DNA of 64,000 nucleotides. Origin: Entamoeba invadens IP1 (lineage: Eukaryota; Evosea; Mastigamoebida; Endamoebidae). The notes below the pieces were generated by a model. That model was not told the DNA's origin. It saw only the letters and a program-made list of their open reading frames with translations, and made no database searches. The translations under genes were made by a program, and so were the position numbers. Location of the stretch: contig NW_004443770.1 in NCBI RefSeq assembly GCF_000330505.1, forward strand, positions 385,099 through 449,098. The letters run 5' to 3'. Shown piece after piece: positions 1-9,249 of the stretch; position 1 is the first letter of the stretch, and every line of letters starts with the position of its first letter.

Positions 1-435
1 ATTTCCGAATACACCAGAGCAATAAGCGAAGTTGTATCTGCGAATAAAATTTACACTGGACTAAAACTCAATGTTGGAGATGCAATTAAATTATTAACCG
101 CTTGTTGGTATCAAGATGTTACATCTCAAACAATAATCAATTGTTGGAGACATGCTTTGTATCAAGGAGAAAATGTATTTGACCAAATTGATACATTGGG
201 CTATCATATTGAAGACTTGATTGAAGAAGACGTTGATGTAGTAAGAGATGAAATACCTAACAGTGGTGATGTAATACAACGAAAAATTGAAATGGAAACA
301 TCACTTGTCAAACAAATGATGGAATTGGAAGATCTCAAAGAACAAGTTCAAACAAAAGAAGAAGAAGTAAAGGATACTACCACTAAATATATAGAATTTT
401 GTGAATTGAACGATTTAACACCAAGCCAAAACTAA
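1..435 (+). CDS. C-terminal part of a pogo/Tigger-like (Tc1/mariner superfamily) transposase, 5' truncated by window edge
   Basis: The frame is open from base 1 to the TAA at 433-435. The first residues contain the segment LLTACWYQDVTSQTIINCWR (about residues 31-50), which resembles the post-catalytic W...T..NCWRKA helix of DDE_1 transposases of the pogo/Tigger type. After this comes an acidic tail and a short coiled coil ending LNDLTPSQN. The catalytic DDE triad would lie upstream of the window, so activity cannot be judged. A terminal inverted repeat ending at 790 lies about 355 bp downstream, consistent with the 3' half of one element. Family assignment is from recognition of the motif and the TIR; the C-terminal coiled coil could be lineage-specific. 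Confidence 0.7.
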   Translation: MSEYTRAISEVVSANKIYTGLKLNVGDAIKLLTACWYQDVTSQTIINCWRHALYQGENVFDQIDTLGYHIEDLIEEDVDVVRDEIPNSGDVIQRKIEMETSLVKQMMELEDLKEQVQTKEEEVKDTTTKYIEFCELNDLTPSQN

Positions 436-695
436 TTGACAATTTTAATTAAATTTATTATACAAATGGAATTTATACAAATGTGTTGTTTAGAACACGT
501 TTTATAATTGTTAATTCACTTTTAAAAATTAAAATATTTAATACTTTTTTTACCATTTAATAAACTTGTTTATTTGTTTATTATTTTTTGTCTTAGTGTT
601 ATTATAAAATGAAATTAAAAAACATTTTACCACAAATCCAAAGAAAAAAAATCTATTTTTCCCGAAATATTAAAATAAAAACATATAAAAAACAG
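436..695. other. AT-rich 3' non-coding part of the pogo-like element
   Basis: Nothing coding is seen between the transposase stop and the terminal repeat; the stretch is simple AT-rich DNA. Confidence 0.5.
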
Positions 696-738
696 TTCTT
701 TATCGAGCGGTATCCAATTTTAATTGGCTAAAAATCCC

Positions 739-790
739 ATTCGATAAAGGTACCACTCGATAGAGGTGCTATTCGATAGAGGTTTGACTG
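739..790 (+). repeat. Sub-terminal direct repeats (16-bp period) of the pogo-like element
   Basis: Three consecutive 16-bp units share the core TTCGATAAAGG / CTCGATAGAGG / TTCGATAGAGG at 740-750, 756-766 and 772-782. They lie exactly inside the transposon end at 790. Confidence 0.75.
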
Positions 791-792
791 TA

Positions 793-1275
793 TAACAATA
801 CTTACATAAAACTTGTTCATTTGATTTGAATGTGTTTTTTTAATAACAAAGGTTATAATTTATCATTTTATAAATAAATAAAAAAAGAAAGTTCAATAGT
901 TTAAATATACATAATCATGATTTTAATTTTTTAAATATTTTTTCAATTCATGTTAAAAATGAAAATAAGAATATGTATCAAAAAAAATAATTATAATATT
1001 ATAATATATAATACAAAATGATAATACTAATAATAAAATTAAAATTATTTAATTTATTTAATTTAAGTGAATAATAATTATTAATATATTGAAACGAATG
1101 AATAAGTTCTTTGTGTTTATTTTGGGGTTGTTGTTGAAACTACCATCGTAAGTAATTACAATAATAAAAATAGTATAATAAATTAATGAAATTGAACCAT
1201 CAACTGTTTACCATCACAAAACTAGTAAAAAAACCAAACCAACTTGAAATCAAACAAACATAAAAAAGCACATAT
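793..1275. other. AT-rich intergenic region, presumed promoter of the surface protein gene
   Basis: No open frame or structured repeat is seen. It separates the transposon end from the start codon at 1276. Confidence 0.5.
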
Positions 1276-3590
1276 ATGACTATGTCCATTGTCATTCTCT
1301 CTCTATTTTCATTAACTTTCGCAAACATTTTTGTCGCAAAGTCAAAGATATCTCTTCCTCAAAATAACATATTTGGTATTGCGGCAAGCGACTCGGGTGT
1401 TTTAACAGCGTCGGGAAATGGTTTGTCATTCCACACAGATACTTCCTATTTATTTTATTGATTTCAGACTCACATATAGCCAAAATATCTATTGTCACAG
1501 TGAACGACGACACTTTCGAGACGGTCCGAACAGATGGTCCATTTCGTAGTTTAACCGATGGGTATATTACAGAGTACTCCAAATCGATATCTCAATTTGT
1601 AGCATATGGTGGGGAGAAAGCTCGATTTGGTCGATTTTCTGATACCCTTGTTGGTGACTTAGTTGACTACGAGCCTGCGTTTACAGGGCATTCCACCTTC
1701 TTTATTCAAGAGAACGTATTATCGCTTGGGTTTGTTCCTGAATCGAAGAATGGGTATATCAAAGTGTGTGATATCGGTCATATCCCACGGCTAGATGCTC
1801 CAATAGTCCATCAAGATGACGTTGTTAAGTCAACTACATTTGCGGGTACTGGGCATTTACCGACTGATTTAAAGAGTATGGGGAAGGGGGTAGCAACTGT
1901 GTGTGTTAAAGATGCATCGAACGTATGTCACAATCTTCTGTTCATCGTTGGCGATCATGAAGGGCACGACTCGGTCTTCAGCTATTTGAAGATCTTTGAA
2001 CTCCAAGATTTGTCTACAACAAAACCGTTTTATGACGAGACGTGGGGGACTTCTACATACGAATTATATCAGAACGATAAAGGATACTTCAACTTGGGCA
2101 ATTTGTTCGGGTTCACGACGATGAAGCCACACTACAACGAACAAATGAAAATGCTGTTTGTCATGTCTGAGAACGCGGACATCGGAAGTGCGACATCTAC
2201 AAAGACTCCATGTGTCATTGCATTCACCTTTTCATATGACAATGAGAACTCTAAAATTCGAATGACAAGTAAAATCATAACTACGCCAACCTTCGATTAT
2301 GTCAAAGTCGAGAACACAACTTCCTTTGGGAAGGTGATGGACTCGACTGTAGTTGATGATGTCCTTCATCTAGTAATTTCAGCGCCAAGTGCAGTCGTAC
2401 AACATGCCACATCTTCGTTTTCAATGGGTATAGTATATTACTACAAATACACGGCAACGACTGGGTTTGTCTTTAAAATGTATACGGTGCCTCCCGTGTT
2501 GGAGAACAATTATGGCTTTGGACGGGGAATATCGATATTGAGTGAGGGGAAGAAGCGGAGAGTCTTTATAATCAACGCAAAGGACAATCAAGTGTATGAG
2601 TCCGTCATTCCACTGTGTGGTGATGGTGTTGTGACTACTGAGATTGGTGAAGAGTGTGATTCAGTCTCTTCCAATTGTAATGCGGAACAATGTTTATGTC
2701 TTGATGGCTTTGTTTCAATGGATGGATTATGTGAGAGGAAGTGTGAGAGAGACACGTGTAAATGCACGAGCACTGATTCGTGTAGTGAGTGTACTTTGGA
2801 GCTTTTAAACATCTCCACAAGATGTCAAGAGTGTAACAACGGCTACGAGTTACTCGATGGAATCTGTAAAACGGTATGTGGTAACAAGATACGTACCAGT
2901 GACGAAGAGTGTGATTTAGTCGAGAACTGTGATGATAACTGTCGGTGTTTAACGGGGTATATACCATCCAGTGATAAAGAGAACAAGTGTGTGGTATCAA
3001 AGGTGACAGCTTTAACTGCATGGATGGTAGTTCAGATAGTGATTGGCATCTTATGTATAATAATAGTTGTCATCGTCGTATTAGTCAAAGTCGTTCGCAA
3101 GAAAATGGCGCGACTGAATATCAATGCAGCTGGTGGTGTAGCCGTGTATGCGTGCGGTTCGACGGCCAAATTGGATCAATTTGAAGAAGTTGAAGCTGAA
3201 CGGTTTCCATTGTATAGTATCAACAATTCCCCATTCATGTACTCATTCGCAAACGACATATCATTTTACATCGAAGGTGATATGGATCATCGAGTCGAGA
3301 AGATCGAGTTGAAGAAGAGATACGTGTTCCAGTTGTTTATTGGCAACAAGTCCCTCAACATTGCTTCTTTTGCTATTGGAGACCCTCGTCTTGATAAGGA
3401 TGACTATGATCTTGAGTTCATGCCAGACAAAGGCAATTTACAAGGCGGTGACATCATCTGCATATATGGCAAAGTGACCCCTTTACGAGAATGTGCAGTT
3501 AAAGAGACATTCACATTGACGGTCGTGAACTTGAACACATCAAAGTCGTTCATTCAGAACATTCCATTGACTTTCTCTGCTGAGGATTAA
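1276..3590 (+). CDS. Type I membrane protein, Cys-rich (EGF-like) ectodomain; two exons
   Basis: Exons 1276-1420 and 1468-3590 are joined over a 47-nt intron (GTTTGT...TTCAG); the junction restores one frame of 755 aa. Residues 1-17 form a hydrophobic signal peptide. A long region without obvious repeats follows, which may be a propeller-like ectodomain. Residues about 430-556 are Cys-rich with EGF-like spacing (for example CLCLDGFVSMDGLC). A strong membrane segment (VVQIVIGILCIIIVVIVVLV) lies near 565-585. The 165-residue cytosolic tail contains a predicted beta-rich module ending before SAED. Its pattern of a buried Cys and a PDKGNLQGGD turn resembles the Ig/MSP-like modules found before the kinase domain in Entamoeba transmembrane kinases, but no kinase follows. 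Ligand unknown. Surface receptor or adhesin is inference. Confidence 0.85.
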
Positions 3591-3754
3591 CTGTTGTTAT
3601 TCGTTATATTTGTTAAAATACTATCCGTTCTATTCCTCTCAAATAGACTCTGCAAATATCTTAGTCTTCTTTACTAACATCTGAAAGGTGAAGTGATTAA
3701 GATTACGACAGACAAACAGAATAAATTATATACGACAAAAGCACTGTGGCTCGC

Positions 3755-5020
3755 CTATAAATAGTTTAGTTTTACAACCAGATTACCACGTTTATCTGGT
3801 TGGCCGAGTACTGGTAAACCTATACCTAAATACTCGATAAATAAAGGCTTCTCGATTGATATACCGAGAGACATTTGATTTCCGTCGGGTAAGTTGATAA
3901 AGAAATTGTCTTCTGTGTAACTGACATCAACTGATGTTTTCAAATTGTTTCCATCTCTTGTGAAGTGTTGAGTCGGGTCGCAAAATGTGACTCGAACATA
4001 ATTTGACTTTTGGTCTGCATAGAGGACATAATTAGTGTCTTGAGCCCCCGGGTCGATTTGTAAATCGACGCCATGACAATTATAGATACCACCACTGTAT
4101 ACCGTCGACAATGGAAATGGCACTAACTCTTCATTCAATTCTTTATCTTTTCCGATTGAGAATTCAAAGGATGTTTTACATTGCTTTCCATCAAAAGTCG
4201 AACCGTAGAAATTGGACGATTTATACGTATCGTCGGCAAACTTCTTTAGGTCCGAAAAAACAAGTTTGATCGACAACAGCTCGGGTTCTTTTCTTTGGTT
4301 CCCATACGTGTCCAAGTCGTATTTCTTAAAGACAACAACCATCTCTTCTTGATTTTGGATGGCCGAAAAAGGGACTTTAAAATTGATGACTTCTTCGATG
4401 TCTTGAGACCCTTTGAAGTCTGCACAGACAAGAAAAGAATTATTTTCATACGCGAAAATTGTTTTCTTGTTCTTTGTCTCAGGTAAGTTGTTCTTTAAGT
4501 GATCAATTTGGACGTCATGTGAAGAATTAAGTGCGGTTTGTGAATACAACGTGATTGATGCTTGGAGTTGATGTATCTGAGTCACCAGTTGATTGTTTTG
4601 GTACTTCAGTTGTCTGTTCTCTTCACGTAACAAACAGTGCTCTTTGTTCAAACGAATGTTCTCTTGCATTAACTCGGTGTTTGTCTTGCGAAGTCCATTA
4701 ATTTCTTGTGTCATTAATGATGTATTCATTAATACATCGTTTTTCTCCTTAAGTTCATTTTGTAACTCAGCAATTTTCATGTTCGCCTTAGCAAGTAAAG
4801 TTGCGACCCCATAATTATCTTCATCTTTATATTTACCCATTGACATGTCACTTCGTTGCTTGGACGAAATATTCAAAACATCATCCGATAAGGGTTTCGT
4901 TTGTTGAAGTAAATTGGCCAATTTCATTTGATACCGTCGTACTGAATCAGATTGTTCAAAACTCGTCCGTGCAATTTGGTGTTTGTCTCGTTCAGTTCGT
5001 GTTGGAAGTTTAACACTCAT
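3755..5020 (-). CDS. Coiled-coil protein with a DnaJ C-terminal substrate-binding fold but no J domain
   Basis: 421 aa from the ATG at 5020; an upstream in-frame ATG at 5095 would add 25 basic residues but lies in AT-rich leader-like DNA. Residues about 60-185 form a long coiled coil rich in Leu/Gln/Asn heptads. The C-terminal half matches, in order, the hallmarks of the Hsp40 (DnaJ class B) C-terminal domain: LSTVYSGGIY..GVDLQIDPGAQD, then HFTRDGNNLKTSVDVSY (compare the family's HPxFxRDGDDLxxxVxVS), then GIGLPVLGQPDKRGNLVVKLNY (compare KGMPxxxxxGDLxVxxxV). The J domain with HPD and the Cys-rich zinc region are absent, so it should not stimulate Hsp70. A client-binding or structural role is inferred. 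It is convergent with the surface protein gene, 164 bp apart. Confidence 0.8.
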   Translation of the reverse strand: MSVKLPTRTERDKHQIARTSFEQSDSVRRYQMKLANLLQQTKPLSDDVLNISSKQRSDMSMGKYKDEDNYGVATLLAKANMKIAELQNELKEKNDVLMNTSLMTQEINGLRKTNTELMQENIRLNKEHCLLREENRQLKYQNNQLVTQIHQLQASITLYSQTALNSSHDVQIDHLKNNLPETKNKKTIFAYENNSFLVCADFKGSQDIEEVINFKVPFSAIQNQEEMVVVFKKYDLDTYGNQRKEPELLSIKLVFSDLKKFADDTYKSSNFYGSTFDGKQCKTSFEFSIGKDKELNEELVPFPLSTVYSGGIYNCHGVDLQIDPGAQDTNYVLYADQKSNYVRVTFCDPTQHFTRDGNNLKTSVDVSYTEDNFFINLPDGNQMSLGISIEKPLFIEYLGIGLPVLGQPDKRGNLVVKLNYL

Positions 5021-5095
5021 CACCCCAAAAAAGTTTTCGAGTTTTTTTTTGGCTTTTTGTATTATGCAAAATTTTTTAATAATTTTTAGTATCAT

Positions 5096-5574
5096 TCAAC
5101 TAATAATATGTCATATCCGTTATGTTTTTTTAATTGTTTATTAACTTTTTTTTAGTAAAACAAAAATCATTTTTTTTGATGAATAAAAAAACTTCAATTA
5201 TTGAAAAGTAATTGTATATTATTGTTTATGGTTGTTGATGATATGGTGAGTTCTTATAAAATCACAAAATTCAACACATTAAAAAATCATTTTTGAAATG
5301 TTTTATTACCAAATTAAAAAATAATATTTTTTTAAATAAATTAAAATTTAAAATTTATAAAATTTTAATAATATTTACAAATCATTTTTCACCTTTTTAA
5401 TGATTTTTAAGTGGAAATAATTAAATAACGTAAAAATAACTTAAATGAACTTTATTATTTTTAACATTAACTAAAACTAAAAATAATGATAATAAAATAG
5501 TAGTTTTGTTATTTGACATTTTATTGAATTGAAAAACAAGTGAAAAACACAGCATCATATCACCAAATAAATAA
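5096..5574. other. AT-rich intergenic region upstream of the coiled-coil gene
   Basis: Only low-complexity AT-rich sequence is seen; presumably holds the minus-strand promoter. Confidence 0.4.
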
Positions 5575-5625
5575 TATAGTCGGGGGATAAATGGCATTAA
5601 AAAGGGACAAAGGTAGTTAATTTTG
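5575..5625 (+). repeat. Left terminal inverted repeat of the 810-bp element
   Basis: Pairs with 6334-6384 at about 80 percent identity with no gaps. Confidence 0.75.
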
Positions 5626-6333
5626 ATAAATATAATTTTGAAACTATAATTTTTAAAAAATCTATTTAAAGGTCAAAATAAACATAAAATTAAAATAATA
5701 ATATAAATTATCGTTTTTTATTTTAAATGATTATAAATTGAATAATTATAAATTTCTATTTCAAAAATAAACAAAAACACCTCAATTTGTTTACTTAAAA
5801 AATGTGGAAGTCTAAAACGCAGCACTTTGTATGGTTTGTCTGAAACTTGTTTTGTTAAAGAATTTTTCCTTTGTTTTTTCCTTTGTTTCATTTCTTTTCT
5901 GCTCTTTTTCAACTCCAATTGTTTTTATGTTAAAATGGTCTTTCTCTTATCTTTTCTCAATGGGAATGGTTCAACAACGAAAGATTGAAAGATTGAAATA
6001 ACAAATGATGATTTTTCAGTGATTCCCTGACACTTTCAAAAATTGACACTGTTGTTAATTCATTAAACTCTGGCATTTTAACCATATACATCATGAATAT
6101 ATTGAAATACAGTTTTTAAACTGGTATCTTGTATTTAAATTGCTTTTTTATGTTGATTGCCTGTGGTTGTTTCATCAAGGGTTCCTTTCTCTTCTTCTTT
6201 TATTGTTTTCAAAGATTGAATAATATCAAAAATAGAAAGTTATGGTTTTCTTTTATTATTTTCAAAGTAGTTAATTGAAAAAACCCTTCTAATACTTTTA
6301 TAGTTAAAGAAATTATATTTTATAGTTTTTTAC

Positions 6334-6384
6334 TCAAATTAACTACTTCTGTCCCAAATTAACCCCCTTTATCACCCGACTATA
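6334..6384 (-). repeat. Right terminal inverted repeat of the 810-bp element
   Basis: Reverse complement of the left repeat at 5575-5625, about 80 percent identical. Confidence 0.75.
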
Positions 6385-6550
6385 ATGAATAATTATATAT
6401 ATTAGTAATAATTATATAATAAATTATAATAAAGAGTACGCCAAAATAGAATTGAAAGAGTTTCTCTATTAAAAGGAAAATGAATTATTTGATTGAATAA
6501 ATTAATTCAATCAAACAACAATTTAAAATCAAAAGTGAAAGAAGAAGAAT

Positions 6551-7983
6551 TTAATTTTTAATCCAATGAGCAGTGTGTGACATCAAAGCCGGAATTGAGT
6601 TCTTTTCGATCTCTTCTGGCAATGTGATCTTATTAATGTCCTTGTTTTTCATGACATAAACGTCGTGTTCTCTGCTTTGGAATCCATTGAAATTAGTCGC
6701 CAAAGAAATTGTATAAGCACCAGCACATGGGAAGACTACCCAGTCGACTCCTTCTTCCATTTCTGGCATTTTCCCTGCACCCACTTTGTCTGCTCCCTAT
6801 ATATTAGTGTTATATGTAGAATATAATATAATAATAATATAATAATATATTATAATCCTATTTAGAATTATAATAGAATTATAATATAATTATAATATAA
6901 TTATATTTTTATATTTTTATTAAAATTATATTATTATTTTTATTATTCCATTCAATAAGAAGTAACAAACATTGCAAGAAGGTCCATAGATCAAAGAATC
7001 AAACTCCTCACACTTCTTACCGTATTTCTGTAAACAATAGCAGTCGTCTATCTTTTTAAACAAAAAGCAGTGAGCGAGTCCGCCATGAATTCCATCCCCA
7101 ATTGTATAATCAAACTCTTTTTTGCCTTCTTCAATTCTCAAACGTTTCCCATGGACAGATGTTATTAAGTGGAAAGCGTCCGAAGCCAAGTATCTTCCCG
7201 GCTCTGCAATAAATTTGCTTCCAGCGGGGAAGTTCAGTTCTTTAATAGCGTTTTCAATCACTTGTGCAAACTCTTCAAATGGTTCTGTTTGTGAGAATCC
7301 TCCTCCAACATCGAAAGTGCATGGCTTCATTCCTCTCTTCTCAGCAAGAGCTGCAACATGTCTTGCAGTTGTTAAAGCTCCTTTGAACGCCTCGACATTG
7401 TGGAAATCACTTCCAACGTGGAAGTGGACACCTTTCATATCAAGACCAAGCTTTTCTATCTCGTCTAAAACTTCGACAAACTCTCGTTCGTCTTTCAGTC
7501 CAAATCGATCGCCAAGAGTATAACCGGCACTCGAGTCGTTCTTCATATCCTCATCATGATCCCCATCTTTGGCGCATACTTCGCTATCTTTCTAACTTCA
7601 TACACTGAGTCGACCAATGTGAGTCTCACTCCAAGAGAGTAAGCAGCTATCAAGTCCCCAAATGGTTTATATGCCTGTGAGAAGGTGATGTCTTCCGCTT
7701 TGAATCCAAGGTCTAAGACTTCTTTCACTTCATTAAGTGTAGCACAGTCAAAGCCACATCCTAACTTCCCAACTAACTCAACTAAGTGTGGCTCTGGGTT
7801 ACATTTCACAGCAAAACAGGGCTTGACCGTTGGCAAGTTTTTGTGCCATCTGGTTATTGCGTTCTCAACTGATTGGATATCAAATACCCAGAAAGCAAGG
7901 GGTTGCGTTTCTGGAGTGTATTTCTTTGTTATGTCCAATGCAAACTTGTTCAGAGCTTCTAGATCGACTTGGTGTTGGGCCAT
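6551..7983 (-). CDS. ODC: Ornithine decarboxylase (PLP-dependent, fold type III), one intron and one frame break
   Basis: Decarboxylates ornithine to putrescine, the first step of polyamine synthesis. Exon 1 runs 7983-6971 and exon 2 6796-6551, around a 174-nt intron (GTTTGT...TATAG, 6970-6797). The splice joins GPSCN to GADKVGAGKMPEM as the family expects. Visible residues: PLP lysine K60 in CFAVKCNP, HVGSDF, the glycine loop DVGGGF, EPGRY, the catalytic-cysteine motif YGPSCN, and C-terminal CAGAYT. About 420 aa, the usual size. Near 7541-7547 the frame breaks: MGIMMRI meets TGA, and the family sequence resumes at KNDSSAGYTLGDRFG one frame back, overlapping in ATGA. One extra base or a -1 shift restores exactly the residue spacing of ODC. 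This could be a sequencing error, a pseudogenising indel or recoding. Confidence 0.88.
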
Positions 7984-8637
7984 GTGTATGAATGGCTTAA
8001 CAAGTTTGGACTTTATAAAACCCTTAGAACGTCTTCATAAAGCTCAGAGAAGAGGAAGGACCTTGTAGAAATCCAATATTCTTCTGCAACAGAAAACAGT
8101 ACAAAAATCAGTGAGTTTCTGTATGCAACTTTATAACTCCCCCCAAAAAATGAATCGCTCGAAGAGTTTTCGTTGGCATTCAACATCTGTTGTGAGATTA
8201 TTTCAGTAATAGTATAGTAATATTTATTATAATATATATCATGTTAATAGTAAAAAAATAGATCCATTAAATGGAAACGCAATTTAAGCCTTTTATTACC
8301 AAGAGTATTACCAGTGTTTTTATTCATTATTAAGAGTTTAAAAATCGAATTAAAAGTCGGGAAAAACGTGCGAAATGAAAAACCAATTAATCGACACACC
8401 TGGCAACCACAAGTAGAACTTTTTGGAGGAAATAAATTGAAGGAAAAATACAACTAAATAAAAATAACAACCATTATCGTTTTTGTTCAGCAAATTTGGC
8501 TCTTTGGTAATATAACCGTTCTTTTCAGTCGTTATTTATAGCAAATAACTCAGAGATTGAACTTTTGGTCAATTTTTGTTGTTATTGGTTTTATAAATTT
8601 GCCCTTCACCTATTATATTAATATAGTTTAATATGTT
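7984..8637. other. Intergenic region upstream of ODC
   Basis: No supported gene. It should contain the ODC promoter on the minus strand. A 19-codon plus-strand frame at about 8150 is too short to call. Confidence 0.4.
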
Positions 8638-8762
8638 TAAGACAATCTGACGCTCTTTTCTGGTATGTTCCCGTCAACTAAAAATGCGAAGACAAGTTTC
8701 TCCATTGGGTTTTTGGGTTTTAGAACAATTCCATCACCAACCAAAAATAAACCCTCTTCGTT
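8638..8762 (-). pseudogene. Possible relic or orphan terminal exon, 41 codons, no start codon
   Basis: On the minus strand a frame is open from 8762 to a TAA at 8638-8640 and encodes a well-behaved peptide (GLFLVGDGIVLKPKNP then EKLVFAFLVDGNIPEKSV). Its codon choice and base composition resemble the coding regions here far more than the surrounding AT-rich DNA. No upstream exon or ATG that would complete a gene was found. It may be the last exon of a decayed gene or part of an unrecognised spliced gene. Confidence 0.3.
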
Positions 8763-9212
8763 TTAGTTCCTTTTGTTGTTGTGGTGGTGTATTACTATTA
8801 CTGATAGTATAATTTACTATAAATATAGCACATTCTGTTATTTGAAGAAATGACGTAAAAGGTGGGGACGTCATAGAAATTATTCATATTGGTCAAAAAT
8901 CCTGAATTTGTTGTGGATATGAACCTTTTTGATGGAATTATCATGTCCCAAAAAGAAGTATGGCAATTCATTGGACAATTATCCTGTTTAATTCTCGGAT
9001 AAAACGCTATTTTTATTCGAGAAGGGTTACAACGCATTTTTGGGAAAGTTTTTTAAATCCCCCAATTATTTTTTTGTTTTTGTACAAAAATTTGATTTTT
9101 GTGGTACAAAAGTGCAGTTGTTTGTATTTGAATAATGTTTTTGAAGTATATTAATAATTAATCCCGTTACTCTATGCTACTTGAGAGTGATAAAACAGAG
9201 AGTATTGGTTCT
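8763..9212. other. Intergenic, no gene supported
   Basis: Contains a short plus-strand frame near 8920-9002 (MNLFDGIIMSQKEVWQFIG) that looks somewhat protein-like but ends after 27 codons. No other structure seen. Confidence 0.3.
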
Positions 9213-9249
9213 TTTGGCATTCACCTTTTTGAGAAGGGTGAATGCCAAA
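9213..9249. repeat. Perfect 13-bp inverted repeat (hairpin) around an 11-nt loop
   Basis: TTTGGCATTCACC at 9213-9225 pairs exactly with GGTGAATGCCAAA at 9237-9249. It is unusually GC-rich for its surroundings. It could be a small cruciform, a transposon remnant or an RNA hairpin; no function is assigned. Confidence 0.6.

Larger units (their letters stand above)
1..792 (+). mobile_element. 3' half of a pogo/Tigger-like DNA transposon with terminal repeat and TA target site
   Basis: The transposase-like frame (1-435) is followed by AT-rich non-coding DNA and then by a distinctive terminal block at about 696-790. Read inwards from the 3' end on the minus strand it begins CAGTCAAACCTCTATCGA, the CAG(T) start typical of pogo-type TIRs. 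It is directly followed by TA (791-792), the expected target duplication. Three direct 16-bp units carrying TCGATARAGG start at 739, 755 and 771, with a fourth weaker TTATCGAGCGG at about 699. These could be transposase-binding sites. The 5' end is outside the window. Confidence 0.7.
5575..6384. mobile_element. Non-autonomous DNA element (MITE-like) with about 50-bp terminal inverted repeats
   Basis: The left end (5575-5625, beginning TATAGTCGGGGGATAAAT) and the reverse complement of the right end (6334-6384, beginning TATAGTCGGGTGATAAAG) align without gaps over 50 bp with about 40 identities. Both share the later blocks GGGACA and AGTTAATTT. TA lies immediately outside TAGTCGGG...CCCGACTA on both sides, consistent with a Tc1/mariner-type TA duplication. 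The 700-bp interior is AT-rich with no convincing gene; a 66-codon minus-strand frame at 5718-5918 looks like chance. Confidence 0.75.

Noticed and set aside
5020..5095. Upstream ATG extending the DnaJ-like protein by 25 residues
   Set aside because: The extension is Lys/Ile/Phe-rich and AT-rich like leader DNA; short 5' leaders are usual in this genus.
5718..5918. 66-codon Lys-rich minus-strand frame
   Set aside because: Lies inside the TIR element, AT-rich, no start context or homology; likely chance.
7541..7547. Classical -1 slippery heptamer at the ODC frame break
   Set aside because: The sequence does not fit X-XXY-YYZ and no pseudoknot was evident, so programmed frameshifting is not the favoured explanation.
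7122..8068. Plus-strand frames of 127-133 codons
   Set aside because: Antisense to the ODC exons, whose family motifs are unmistakable.
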